This document shows positions 10,552 through 25,500 of a DNA stretch of 64,000 bases, in pieces. The translations under genes were made by a program, and so were the position numbers. The notes under the pieces were generated by a model that made no database searches, had not been told where the DNA came from, and saw nothing but the letters and a program-made list of their open reading frames with translations. This DNA comes from Tridacna crocea (taxonomy: Eukaryota > Mollusca > Bivalvia > Cardiida > Cardiidae), in assembly GCA_943736015.1 (NCBI GenBank), contig OX031064.1, positions 37,251,361-37,315,360 on the forward strand, written 5' to 3'. Within the stretch, counting starts at the first letter, position 1, and every line of letters begins with the position of its first letter.

Positions 10552-13500
10552 CTAAACGTGAAGATGATAACTCTATAACAGTCATGGAGGTAACATGCGA
10601 AAAGGGACATTCGGACATTTGCGTAAAGCGGCGTCTTGGATCAGCTTGCGCAGGCTAACCCGATATGGCACTTTCCGTTTTTATGTAATTTTCTCTTTTG
10701 TGCAAGTCTACTGTAGCACAAAATCTAATGTGGTCATGAAGTGTTGTCTCGGAATAGCCTACGTGGAATGCGCAGGCTGATCCGAGACGATACTTTACGC
10801 AAATGTCCGAATGCCCCTTTTTGCATGCTGCTGAAAGCTTAACTATGAATATTACGAAGTCCTGTCTAACTGGCTACCTGACTTAAGCCTTTATTAATTG
10901 GTTCTAATTTTCCGTGACCTAAGTTTCAACCTTTGTTTTAACCCTTTCCCAAACAAGCCCTTGTTTTTACGTGTCTGCAGTACAAGTCTTTTAAAAACGC
11001 TGTGGGAAAAGGAGAAATTGCTCGTAAGGAGCAATTTCTCCTTTTCCCACAGTGTTTTCTACCCATTTGGAGAATTTTCTGCCATTTTTATCAAATTTGA
11101 AATTGTCGTCTGCAAACTCTTGCAGTTTCAAAGACTCTAAAATTTGTCATTTGGGAAAGGGTTAATATACCAAAATGTAATATATAACAAGCACAATGCT
11201 GTGTCATTAATGCCTGTGCTATGAAATCAGGGTGGATACCACTGGTTTCGAGATGCCATTACAAGTTATATAATATATTGATATTCAAATTCGACAAAAG
11301 GCTAATTTCTCGTTTAACAATAATAACTATTCTTCTGAAATTTTAGACATAAAATCTTAACCCTTAAAGCACCTACAGATGCCTTACCATCCAATGTAGA
11401 TCAAAGAACAAGCAGCACAAAATGTGCAGCCAGGGCCTGTATATAGCAACCATTCTTAAGAACGTTCTTTGTCTAATTCTCCAGAATTTTCTGAATTTGT
11501 AAGTAACACAACTTCTGATTGGCTAAACCATTTGGTTTAGCCAATCAGAAGTTGTGTTACTTACAAATGTAGAAAACCTTGCACAATAAAACCAAGAATA
11601 TTCTCTAGAATGGTTGCTGAATAGGGGCCCGGATCTTTGATCTACAGTGTCTATTTTGCTGAATCACTGTAGACCAATGCAACCACAAAATTGGGAGTTA
11701 TTTGGGTTGTATTTCTTGGATGAAGATGTCTGTTATATTTATTAGGCACTTTAACCCCTTACCAAACAACAAAATTTTGGAATGGACCAAAATTGTTAGC
11801 ATTTGTACATGACAAATGTCGCTATCATGATGATATGTATCTTTGATAGCATAGAAAAAAGGTGTGGAAAAAGCAGAAAATGCTGATTACAACCATTTTT
11901 CTCCTTTTCATCATCCTAAGGGTTGTAATATATGTTACGGCCCCAGTCGTCTGTCCACAATTTCTTGTGTGTGCACCTCCTCCCACGGTTTTCAGCGGAA
12001 TTAGTTCAAACTTAGTACATGTACCACGATGACTCTCCGGGATATGTAGTTGTGCATGTGACTCTTACAATTTGGATCTCTGTGGGCTTTCTAGCTTATA
12101 AGCCATTAATGTGCTGCTTTGCAAAGCTCTTGTTCAGTATGTTTTCAAAAGCTTTCTTTCTCAAGGTTGTTAATAGCTGGGAAACACCATAGGAGGTGAA
12201 AACATTATACAAACCTTAAATGTCCATCTTTGCTACACCAGACATATATTGATCTGTAACCAGCAGATAACATAGACTGACCCTCTGGGGTGAAGGTCAT
12301 GACCTCGACCTTAGATTTCTGCTTCAAGAAGTACAAGTGATCTCCCTTTAAGTTGGTTACTCTAATAGTACCATCATCTGCTCCTATGGCAGCCATAGTA
12401 TCATCTGGAGCTATAGCACAACAAGTTGCCAATGCACAGCTATCATCTTGCATTGCTGGAGTTGGGTCAAGGGTCTTTGAACCATTGACATATACTACAA
12501 CCGGCCAGGTATAATATGCTGTGACTATCTGTAATTATAATCAAATCTGTTTACTCATTCTGAAACAACAATATTTAAAACGGGTCCAATTTGAAAGCAC
12601 TTATAGATGATAAAATTTATATGGTACAAATGATGGGATTTGAATCAGATAGTGTAGAAAACATCGTTGGAAAAGGAAAACATGCTGATTACCAAAAGTA
12701 TCTTTGTGTTGTGTTAGGCATACAGCTTGTGTTTTCCAGGTACACTTTTCAACATCCAGTTTAATATTTTATGGTTGATACTATTAAAAAGTATACAATA
12801 AACCGAAAAAGGAAGGCTGTTTTTTTAATATCAAAAATATGTCATTTGAATGGATTGCCACTGAGTTATAAAGCTCATTTTGAACTCATTTTCCTGTCTG
12901 CTGAAAAGACAAAATTATGGGTTAGAATGTCCTGTGACAGGTAAAAACTTTATGGGTAAGAAAACGGTATGATTCTTGATCCATATTAGCCTGTGTGGAA
13001 GGAGCGAGCTGACATGAACTGACGCTTTTAGCAGAAGTTCTCTACATGTATATTAACCCGTTACCACACAATCCCTACTTTTGAAGCCCCTGAGAAAGAA
13101 GCCTTTAGGAAACATTGTGGGAAAAGGAGAAAATGCTGGTGACCAGCATTTTCTCCTTTTCCCACAATGTTTTCTAACCTTTCCAAATCTATTTTCAATT
13201 TTTGATTCACATTCATTTTGTTGTCTGTAAATGCTTTCAAATTGGGCATGTCCAAAATTTTATATTGGTAAAAAGTTAAAGTAGCATCTAATTCTTTACA
13301 AGTATTGGCAATATTACAAATAAAAAATTATCCAATAAGTAAAAAGATATACCTTTGTTCCAATACTGTTAATCGCCAAAACCTGAAATGCTTCTGGTCT
13401 AAAAACATCTTGGAGGACCTGACCTAAGAATTGAAATACAGAAAATATAAACAGAAAATATAAACTATTTATATTCCTGTATATGATAACATCTTAAAAC

Positions 13501-16500
13501 AGTAAAGGAAAAAGCAAGGTTGCTTGTACCAAGAAGTTGCTCTTTTTCTCTTTATGTTTTCCATGCATCTCAAAATTATAGATTTTTTTCATTTCTTGTA
13601 GTTCTAGTTCTATCCATTTCTTTCAACCAGTTTTAAGAGTTTGTAACCACCAGTATGTCTTTTTCTCCCTATGTTTCCGTAAAACACTGTACATGTGTTT
13701 TCTCACTTCTTCCAATTCTGGTTGGTTTTTAGCATCTTTGCATGTTTTTGTTTCATCTTTTATCTCATTGGTTGAAGCTAGTTTTGTCATCTAGTAAAGA
13801 GTTATGCAGAGTATTTTTCACTTAGCTCCTTATTTGCTTGCTTGATACTATTTTACACATTTAACCCTTTACTCCAAAGATACTTTTTTCTACGCATTAC
13901 TTGTAGGAGCCTTTAGAAAACATTGTCGCAAAAGGTGAAATTGCTCATGACGAACAATTTCACCTTTTGTCATAATGTTTTCTACGCTATCAAAAGGTGC
14001 GATATACCCATAAAAAACAGCTTCATCCTTGCTGTTATTTAGGGTCAATTACAGATACCATAGAAATGTCTTATGGGGTAAGGATTAACTCTTCACCACG
14101 CAAGAAAATCTTAGACTGGTTCAAATTGAAAGCATTTGCAGTCGTCAAAATAAAAGTGACCGAACAATTGAAATTTGGGTTGAGAAGGGTAGAAAGCATT
14201 GTGGGAAAAGGAGAAAATGCTGGTTACCAGCATTTTCTCCTTTTCCAACAATGTTTGCAAAAGGCTTCTTTCTCAGGGGTCATTAAAAGTCAGGATTGTG
14301 TTGTAAAGAGTTAATGGTAAAACAAAAATGATTATGCAGGAATAGAATGGTAAGTGTATAACCTGTTTGTATGTTCCAAACTCGAGCCTGAGACTTTGTG
14401 CTGGTTGATCCACAAACTAGAATATTGTTGGACTCAGCAGCTGATGTCACTGGAGTGTGAGGTTCAAGAATCTGTTGTGTGTTTGCTGCATAAATAGTCA
14501 ATAATAAAATAGTCAAGATAAAACCAAGGTAGGGTCAGAAAATGTGTTTGTTTTAATGTAAGATCTTAATATATCTTAATGACTGAACACCAAAACTGAT
14601 ATTTTAGCCCTTTACCACACAATCCCAAATTTTAACACCCCTGAGGAAGAAGCCATCTGAAAATATAGTGGGAAAAGGAGAAAATGTTGGTAACCAGCAT
14701 TTTCTCCTTTTCCCACAATGTTTTCTTCCCTTCCTAAAATAAATTTCAATTCTTTAGCCACATTCACTTTGTCATCTGCAAACACTTTCAATTTGGACAA
14801 GTCAATTTTGTCATTTGTAAAGAGTTAACCCTTTACTCCATAGATACTCATTTCTATGCATTGCTTGTAGGAGCCTTTGGAAAACATTGTGGCAAAAGGT
14901 GAAATTGCTCTTGAGCAATTTCATTTTTTTACAACAATGTTTTCTATGCTATCAAAAGGTGTCATATGCACATACGAAACGGCTTCACCCTTGCTGTTAT
15001 TTACGGTCAATTAGAGATACCATAGAAATACTTTATGGGGTAAAGGGTTAAGAGGTTACTTTATTTAATATTTTAAAGGCCATTGGACCTTTAACCACAC
15101 AAACCTGTGTTTTAAGGACTCTTGAAAACATTGTGTAAAAGGCTGAAAATGGAAGTAACCAGCATTTTCAATAAACAAAAACTAGTTACCAACATTTCCT
15201 CCTTTTCCCACAAAGTTTTCAAAGAGCTTTTCCATCAGCACCATTAAAGTTTTGGATTGAACAGTAAAGGGCTGTGTGGAATGACAGAGATTTCAGCAAA
15301 AGGTCTGCATGACAACAACACCAGGAAGAAAGACCACACAGAAGCCATGGCTATGAAAATTGCTCTATCTTTCTTTGAGAAAAGTTGAGTAAAAGTAACA
15401 AAGAATCAAACAAACACTGCAAGTCTTCCACATGTATTTGGTCTCCAATAGCAATGACATATTGTCCGCTTGTAGACAGTATCAGAAAGTTGACAGCACC
15501 AACATTTATCTCCTTTGATACCTTCAGCTGCCCGGTCTCAGTGCAATATCTCAGCAGCTTACCATCGTTTGTCCCAACATAGAGGCTGTCCCCATATCTG
15601 GTAAAGAAAAAAAGGGAATACAGTATACCAACTTTCCCAGATGACAAATTCTAGACTAGGTAATTCGAAACATCTGCAGACAGCAAATTCAAAATTGGTA
15701 CAAACGAGCATTAATAGTCCTATAATAGGGTAGAAGGCAAATGTGTAAAAAATAGAAAATGCTTCTTATCAAAATTTTCTCCTTTTCCTGCAATAAATTG
15801 AGATTGTGTGGCACAGGTTTGATGTACCTGGTATCACTTATACATTAATTTAGTATTTGAATTAGGACAAGCATTTTTTAATTGATTGTATAGAAATTTA
15901 CTGGTCCTCTGTTTTTCACTATCATTTAAGTGATATCACAATGACAGCTCCCTTACTTATGTGTTTCCTAGATTTCATCAGTACTAGGCAAGGGCTCTGA
16001 TATGTCTGATTCAAAGACTTTTCCACAAGAACCACCCCTTTGAGGGAGGAATGAATCTGTACCTGCAGGTTGTAAATCTAACACTTTCAGTGTATCACCA
16101 CTTCGCTGGACTGTGCAGCATGGATGTGATCTATAACTTGCTTTCACAAATAAAGATATACTGGTAGTTAGAGTCTAAATTTCAAGAACATTACCAATAA
16201 TTTATCTTTATTATCCATAGTGACAGTAAAGATTTTGTGAATAGCATGATGCATACTAGTATGTGACTATGGAGATTTTTCATTACATAGAATGGTAAAG
16301 TATAAATATGTATATGGCTTGCAACACGCAAAAAGGGGCATTTGGACATTTGCATAAAGTGTTGTCTCAGATCAGCCTGCAGAGTCAGAGCAGGCTATTC
16401 TAAAATGGCACTAAACGACTACAATAGATTTTGTGCTACAGCAGGCTTGAACAAACCCGAAAATTACCAAAAAAAACCCCAGAAAGTTTTATTTCACATC

Positions 16501-19500
16501 AGGCTGGGCAGACTGTGCAGCCCGATCTGAGACAACACTTTACACAAATGTCAGAATGTCCCTTTTTGTGTTTTGCAGGACTGGTGGTATGTGAACATAT
16601 GTATAAAACTGAAAGGTTCACTTCACCCTCCTAGCACAAATACAGAATAGAATGCTATCTATGCCCCTTCAAACACAAACAAAACATGCATAAACAGTCA
16701 ATCTGTATGGGGCATGCTGCATGAAAACACAGTTTAATGCATCTGCAAAAAGTAATGACTTCTGAAGGCACCAGCCAACCTAGCTAAAATGTTTTGGTTA
16801 CAATTGGTAAACTTTCTGTATGTTACAAGAACACAGTCTACCCCAATGACTTAGTTTTAGACAAAATAAATTCACATGACCTGCAACGCACGAAAATGGG
16901 CATTTGGATATTTGGATAAAGTGTAGTATCCGGTCAGACTGCCCAGTCTGTGCAGGCTAATCCAAGACCTCATTTTCTATTCTTATATATGAATATCTGT
17001 TTTGCACAAGACTGCACAGGCTGATCCAAGATGGCACTTTATTCAAATGTCCGAATGCATTCTGCATGCCATATAATATGGCAATTTCCTTGGTACAACT
17101 TGTCATGAATATGCATTAAACTAATTTTTTTCTGAGTGTCCCTTTAATCTTTCTCGTGTGAAACGAGACTTAAGCTGACAATAAAAACCTAAATAATGCT
17201 AAATCAATGTTAATGTTCTTGAGAAAATATGTCTTTATCGGACAGTGTAGATCAATGATCAGACTGCACATACTGTGCAGTCTGATCTTGATCTACAATA
17301 TCCCCAAAAGGTCAGCGAGTTGAGCTTAGCAGCCCAGAGTTAATACAAGTAATTCACAGTAAAATCACAACCTATGCATCAATATTGCAAGGTATATACA
17401 TGTAATACACTGAGAAATTTCATTATACAATTGTAATCTGTGAAATAGCATGGAAAATGTTTCACAATTTTGCTCAAAACAAAATGACAGAAACTTACTT
17501 GTTAAAGCATAACTGTGTTGTAACTGTCTGTTTTGTGGTATCTGTGTAAACATACTGATCAGCCACTTCTTGAGGTGAGGGTTCAAGTCGACTTAAACCC
17601 CCAAGTCTGTTCTTGATATTAAGAAGCTGAGCTTGGAATCTATTCAGTATCATTTGTAGATCCCACACCTTATGAAATGAAAGATTAGAGTCATGCTCTG
17701 TGAAAAGGGGACTAAAAGCATCGGCAAAATTTTGTATACAACGTCAGCCTGTGCAGTCCCTGCACACTGACCTGGGTAGAAACTATTTGCTATTGACCAA
17801 TGTTCTGCATGTCCAAGGACCAGAATAACTCATGATTCACTTGATTTATAGACAGAGGAGATTCTACAGGTCCATAATTTTGTCATGACTTGCTTGGTTA
17901 ACCCTTTACAACACAATCCCGACTTTTAACTAAAAAAGGCCCTTCAGATTTTGGGACGAAATTTTTACAAAAATACAAAAAATTAATCCTTATACTCCCA
18001 AGGCCTTTTAATTTTCATTCATAAAACCCCAGTAGTCGAAAACCATCCAACAACAAGAGAAATTAGAGACTTACTACGGCCCAGATCGACACCGACGGGA
18101 AACAGGTTCTATTTTTAGATGAGCAACTTGCTCATTTACATACCAAAATACACAAATGACGCTTCAAACATAGCGTCCGAAGAAGAAATTATGGAAAATA
18201 ATTACATGTTTGTTATGGAATTTAAGCGACATTGGTCACATGCCAGTCACTTTACATTCCCACAATGTTTTTTTTTTATTTTTGGTGCGAAATCTAAAAA
18301 TACTTTAAGTGGCTACGTAGCCTTTTAACCCATTACCACACAATCCCTACTTTTGACGCCCCTGAGAAAGAAGCCTTTTGAAAACACTTTGGGAAAAGGA
18401 GAAAATGCTGGTAACCAGCATTTTCTCCATTTCCCACAGTGTTTTCTACCCTTCCCAGAACAAATTTCAATTTTTCTGTCACCTTTATTTTGTCATCTGC
18501 AAATGCTTTCAATTTGAACCAATCTAAATTTTTCTCGTGTGGTAATGGGTTAAGGGAATAACATCAAAAAAAATTTTTTTGGTAATTTTATGATTCTTAA
18601 TTATTGATGATAATTGTGTTGTTTTTTCATATTAATTTCAGTGATATATATATTTTTCAATTTGGTGAGATGTGAAAATTCTAATTACCTACCTTTAAGG
18701 CCTGTCATTATTAGGATAAAAGATTTGGTGCACACACATATTTACATGTCAGCTATGCTGTGGCAAAAGGAGGCTCAGTTAATGTCTATGATGCATGATG
18801 CATTATACCGAGCAAATTATCTCATGAGTCTGGATTAATAAATCCATTTTCCTAAACAACTGAATGAATCAAGAGGTACTCTTCTTCATTGACATCCAGA
18901 AATTGACCAATGGCAGAAAGTTTCCATCCAGGTCAGCCTGTGCAGACCGACCAGAATCGATACTTTATGCAGATGCAAGCAGCCCACTTTTCTCTGTGCA
19001 AGGCTGACACATGTACCATCTTTACCTTGATTTTGTTGTCCCAGCCTGCAGTGACTAACATGTCGAGTTTTGTTGGAACTAAGACTTCCCAAATAGGTTC
19101 TGTGTGGCCACTCAAACAGTGGACAAGGACTGCTCTTTGTAAAGGTTCATCAATGTGACCTGAAAAAGGTTATGCAGGTAAGATCACTTCTCTAATAGGA
19201 TTTGTATGGCTATTAGGTCTTTATCTGACAACAAAGTTGGGTTTATTCAGATTCAAAGCATTTTCAAGCGTACATCAAAATAGTGAAGTTCTTACGATAG
19301 GAATACATGTATCTTGGAAATTGTAGAAATCATAGCAGGAAAAATTAGACAGAATGCAGGTTACCAGCATTTTCTCATTTCCAAATAGGTTTTTGTAAGC
19401 CTTTTTCCTCAGAGTTGCTAAAACTTGAGATTTTATGGTATCAGTTTAAAATATGATTTTGGAAGGGTTCACTAATATGAACTTGAAAGTAAATTTTTAT

Positions 19501-22500
19501 ACTTATTTAGGGCATAATTGATTAACTACTAGTTATATAGAAGTTATACATGGAAACCGGTCCGCGCCATAGTAGTCACATTTCTTACTTCGTATATTAT
19601 ACAGGTCATTACTCTGGCTTAATACAACTTGACCTTTGATCAATACAGTTGATCTCGTATCAATATTGATGACCCATGACCAATACAGAAATCCTTGAAC
19701 ATGATTGGTCAAAAGTTCAGTCGCGTGAGAATCTTCACTTATTTTGGGTCAACAAAAAACAGCCAGTTAATTTCATATTGGCCCAAAAATTAATTAATAA
19801 AAATGTCATTGATCAAGTGATTTCATTTTGGCCCAAAAGTTAATTAATAAAAGTGTCATTGATGAAAATTTAATGATTTCGTATTGGCCCAGTTACAATA
19901 CAGCTGACCTCGGACCTGTAACTGGGCCAATACGAAACCACTTGATTAATAACATTATTTTAATGGTGTCAGTGTACAAATGCTTTTCATTTGGTAAAAT
20001 CTACAATTTTGCCACTTAGTAAAGAGTCAGACAATGGATATGAAAAGTCATTACAGTTTGAGACCCTGACTTATAGGTTCTAATGTAATTCCTCACTACT
20101 AATTGTTATTTATACATGTAAAATTGTCATTTATACATGCTAGTCTTCAAAAATGCACATTACCTGCATAGTAAATGTTGAGCTTCGTGCCATCAAACAC
20201 ACAAGCTGCATAGTATATGAAACTGGTACCAAAAACTCTTAGAGCAGAATAGTTCCCCTGTGCAGGACAATCTCCATGAAGGGTACCAATAGGTATTCTG
20301 AGAACTTGTGCTACTCTGCTACAATTTGAATTGTCTACCACCTGATTTTTGTCCTCCTTGAATCCACATAACACATACTGATGTGAAGAATGAAGCTGTA
20401 AAGAGCCTACATCAAAGTTTGTATTAATTTGTACCTGTTTAAGTAAGCTACCTTTGACCATGTCATAACACAACACCTTCCCTTTTTCCATAGTTCCAGT
20501 ACATACAAGAATATTATTCCTTGTAATCACACTATCCTGTGTTACTTTCAGATGTGGATCTAATTGATGCACAAGTTGCCTAGAATCAAGGTCAAAGATC
20601 AATGACCTGGGTTGACCTTCAAGCACATTTGAATTTTCTGTTGAGCTAACTAGGTCACTGCTGTAAGGTCCACCTTCTGTTGTCAGTAGCAACTTGTCAT
20701 CAGGAGAAATATGCAGGCATGTTACACTCTTCTGGTGACTGTCTATTTCATAGTGCACAGGGAAATCTTCTTTACAAAAACAGACATACACTTTGCATTC
20801 TGCGAAAAAAAAATCAATTAAGAGCGAAAGTGAAGACAATTAACAGAAATGTATTATCCTTGCATTCATTTTAAACACATACATGTAATTCAGTTTATAT
20901 CTTTACTCCATTTCAAATGTCATATAGATCTATCTTTAAATTATAACCAAGCAAAAAAAAAACAACATTTATCCTGAAACATGCTTTACTGATTTTAAAT
21001 GTCAGATATGCAGTGATTTTCTCGTGAAAGTATACCTGACGGGCGGGAAGTTTTTGTTTTTGTTTTTAATTTGAAGACAAAATACCATATGTGGAGTTGA
21101 TAAACTGATAGCTTGAGAGTACCTATCCCAATACCACACAATCCCTACTTTTGATGACCCTGAGAAAGAATCCTAAAGAAAACATTGTGTGAAAGGGAGA
21201 AAATGCTGGTAACCAGCATTTTTTCCTTTTCCCACAATGTTTTCTACCCTTCACAAAACAAATTTCAAATTTTCTGTCACTTTTATTTTGTTGTATGAAA
21301 ATGCTTTCAATTTGGACAAACCTAAAATTTTGTCATTCGGTAATGTACTATACATTTTACCCATTTTTCTCTAAATCACACAATGATATATCTCTATAGC
21401 AGTCATTAACCTTTACATGTTGAAAGCATTTTACAGTAGACAGCAATGTAAAAGTAGATCAAATCACAGACTGTGTATAAAAAAGGAAAAGAACTGTAAC
21501 TGCAGGCAATCTCTGCTTTTCCAAAGAAATTACTAGTAAAGAAAGCCAATATTCTCTTTCTTCCCAGATTATTTTGATAAACCTTTCTCCTTTAGGTCAT
21601 GAAAATCACACGATCTTTTCTTAACAGATAAAAAATTTCACAACATCAAAATGAAACCAAAAATAGCATATCAAAAGTACCTGATGTATACACCACATAT
21701 TCTCCAGAGTCTGACATTGTGGCTACAGTGTGTGGATGGGGAAAAGGTATTGGAGTGGTCAGCAAATTTTTACTAAGGAAAAATTCTGACTGGGAGGGCT
21801 CTGTGTCCTTTGCTCTCTTTGCCTCCATGAACATAAACCTATTGAAAGGCCAGTCTAAATTTACCAGTAACTAATTACCCCCTCAAACAAATCTGTAGAG
21901 AACAGGTCAAAATTGAAAGTATTTACAGATAAAAAATCAAACTTGACTCAAAGGCTGATACACATATTTGTTTTTTAAAAACAGAAAACATGGTTACCAG
22001 CATTTTCTTCTTTTTCTACAATGTTCTTAGGCAATGTTACAAACTGCAGTGTTATCTGTATTCATGTAATTTTAATCTTTTATCACAAAATGCCAACTTG
22101 CTGGCCTTGGGAAAGAAGGCTGTTGAAAACATTTTGGGATAGTGATACAATACTGGTAACCAGCAATTTCTCCATCTCCAACAATGTTTTCTATACTATG
22201 AAAGACAAATTCATACTTTGTGTTATGTTTCATTTGTCATCGGCAAATGCTTTCAAATGGACAAGGCTAAAATTTTATCTTTTGGTTAAAAGTTTAGAAA
22301 TACACAATATGTATGTGCAACAATTCTGCTCTATTTGCCTGTACACATACCATATAGTATGACATAATTGATTCTAATATATTGATCCTCTACTAAACAG
22401 AAAAAATTCAGACATGTCCAAACTGAAAGCTTTCAAAGACAACAAAATATATATGACATAAATTGTAAAACCTGCTTTTGGTTGGATTAAATGCTGATAA

Positions 22501-25500
22501 CTAACATTTCTTATTTTTTTCTATGAGCAGTGTAAGTTCAAAATTATGATTTACAAGGATGTAGTTCTCCTTTCTTTACAATGTTATCACAAACAATCTT
22601 CCTCAGATTTTTGAAAATAGAATAGTTTCAAAAAGAATTTGCTGTAGCATAACCCATCAAAGCAATACAATACCTATTGTTTCCAGCGAATTTCAAAGCC
22701 TGTATGTTTTTATCCACTTCAGCTATGTATATGCAGGAACCATGATCAACAAGGTCAAATAAACAAATCTGATCTGACTTGTTCCTCTGTTGTTTAACAA
22801 CAAATAATCTGTCAGTTTCTTCCTGCAGAAACAGACCCTTGTACCGACTGTCATGTTGTCTGGTATCTGAAAGAAGGGATTTCTGTCCGAGTCCTTTACC
22901 ATAAAGCCATTGATTTTAAAAAACTTAGGAGTGAAACAGCTTTCAAAAACGTGAGAAAGGGAGGACATGCTAGTAACTAGCATTTTCTCCTTTTCTCACA
23001 TAATTTTCTACTCTTTCTTGTAAAAGTCCCATATTGTGTGCCACATTAAATTTCTTGTCTGCAACAGTTACTACTTAGTTCATTTTGGAACAGCTTAGAA
23101 TTTTGTCATCACGTTAACCCATTACCACACAATCCCTACTTTTGACGACCCTGAGAAAGAAGCCTCTAGAAAACATTGTGGGAAAAGGAGAAAATGCTGG
23201 TAACCAGCATTTTCTCCATTTCCCACAATGTTTTCTATCCTTCACAACACAAATTTCAAATTTTTAGTCAATTTTATTTTGTCGTCTGCAAATGCTTTCA
23301 CTTTGGACCAGTCTAAAATTTTGTTGTTTGGTAAAGAGTTATGAGAATGCTTTCATTTTGGAATAGTTTAGAATTTTGTTATCATCTTTATCATTCAACA
23401 ATACTATAGAGTGTACAAAATCAACAAATTGCTGAGAGAAATTGTTTTGTGGTTAGAAAAATACTGCTTCCCATTTTCTCAATGTTTCAAAAGCCTTCAT
23501 TCTTGAAAGGGTCACTAGACGATAGGCTCATTTAGTAAGGGTTAACTCTTTACCAAACTACAAGATTTTAGATTAGTCCAAAATGGAAGCAATTGCAGAC
23601 AAAAAAAATACTGAGACCCAAAAATTGAAATTCGTTTTGGGAAAGGTAGAAAACACTGTGGGAAAAGGAGAACATGCTGGTTTCCAGCATTTTCTCCTTT
23701 TCCCATATGGTTTTCAGGAGGGTTTCTTCTCAGGGTTTTAAAAACCTGGGATTATTTAGTAAAGGGTTAACCCATTACCACGCGAGAAAAATTTAGACCG
23801 GTCCAAATTGAAAGCATTTGCAGACGACAGAATAATTGTGACTGAAAAATTGAAACTTGTTCTGGGAAGGGTAGAAAACACTGTGGGAAAAGGAGAACAT
23901 GCTGGTTTCCAGCATTTTCTCCTTTTCCCACAGGGTTTTCAAAAGGCTTCTTTCTCAGGGGCGTCAAAAGTAGGGATTGTGTGGTAATGGGTTAATATGC
24001 CTTAACATTGTGGACAGTGTAGAAATGAATCCTCAGGTTGTTTGAAAACAAGGGATTGTTCTATATTGAACATGTATGTGCATGTACATGTATGTTTGGT
24101 AAGAAGGTTCAATACAGTTGCCCTTTCCACTAGTGTAGATCAGAATACATGTAAGACTGCAAAAACATTATGCATCAAACCTTCAGTCTGATCTTTCATT
24201 TACACTACCCACTATGACATTCTAGGCAAAAGTAACCTTGAAATTGCAGATCTTTGGGCCATATTTCTGTAATGAGAATCCCAATTGAGCTTAACCCGTT
24301 CCCAAACAAGCCCTGGTTTTTACGTACACGTCTGCAGTAAAAGTCTTTTGAAAACACTCTGGCAAAAGGAGAAATTGCTCATAATGAGCAATTTCTCCTT
24401 TTCCCACAGTGTTTTCTACCCTTTTTGAGAACTTTCTGCCATTTTCTCAAAATTTAAAATTGTCATCTGCAAACTCTTTCAGTTAGGAAGAGTCCAAAAT
24501 TTGTCGTTTGGGAAAGGGTTAAGGTACTCTACGGGTCAGTATAGGATACACTGCAATATATGAATACCTCCAGTGATCCTCATTTCAACTTCTATTGTAT
24601 AAAGTTGGATTTCTCCAGGTTTCGTCAAACAGTCAGTAAGGGGCAGTAATGTAGGGATATTGCAATCTCTACACCATCTAACACAGGCATTTACTAGCTT
24701 CTCCAGAGGTTCCATCCCACTGTAGGATGGCCCAAGCTGCCCAATAATCTGTTATAATAAAAAAAAAATAATGTATCCATGGGACAACTACACTCTATAT
24801 ACATGTATCAACCCACATTATACTAGGGTGTTAATCATTTTCTCCACAGGTTCTATTCAATTTTAAAACATTTTATGTATTTTTTCTAAACAATTAACAA
24901 ATTTTATCTCTTGTCCCCATATATGCACTATCTGGTATATTTTTTATAGAATCTAGACCACTGTCAGCTTGCATCCACCATTTTCCTAAATTTGATCCCC
25001 TCTAATATCAATCGTCAAAGGACATCTACAGCATAAATATAGTCAATCTCTATGACTAGTTCATGATAGCCTAATTAACACTAGTTCCTATATATGTAAG
25101 TAGTTTCAAGGTTTGATCCAAGTCATGACAAAATCTGAACTAAGAAACTCCTTGGGGCATATTCACAAAACGTTATTAATTAGTTTCTTACTTTTATTCT
25201 AGATTTAGGAAATAACAACATTTCTGATTGGCTGAACCATTTAGGCTAGCTAACGAGAAGTTATGTCACTGTCAAATTCAAAATATTTGTAAGAATAAGA
25301 TCAAGATTGTTCTTAAGAATGGTTGCAAGCTGGTATACAGACCCTGATATGTGAGGCTGATACTTAACCCATACTCACCAGTAACAGGCATTTTTTTTTG
25401 TGACAAACCTTGTCATCAATATAATATACATGCCTAAACCCTTTACCAAGCAACAAAATTTTAGACTGTTTCAAATTGAAAGCATTTGCAGACGACAAAA

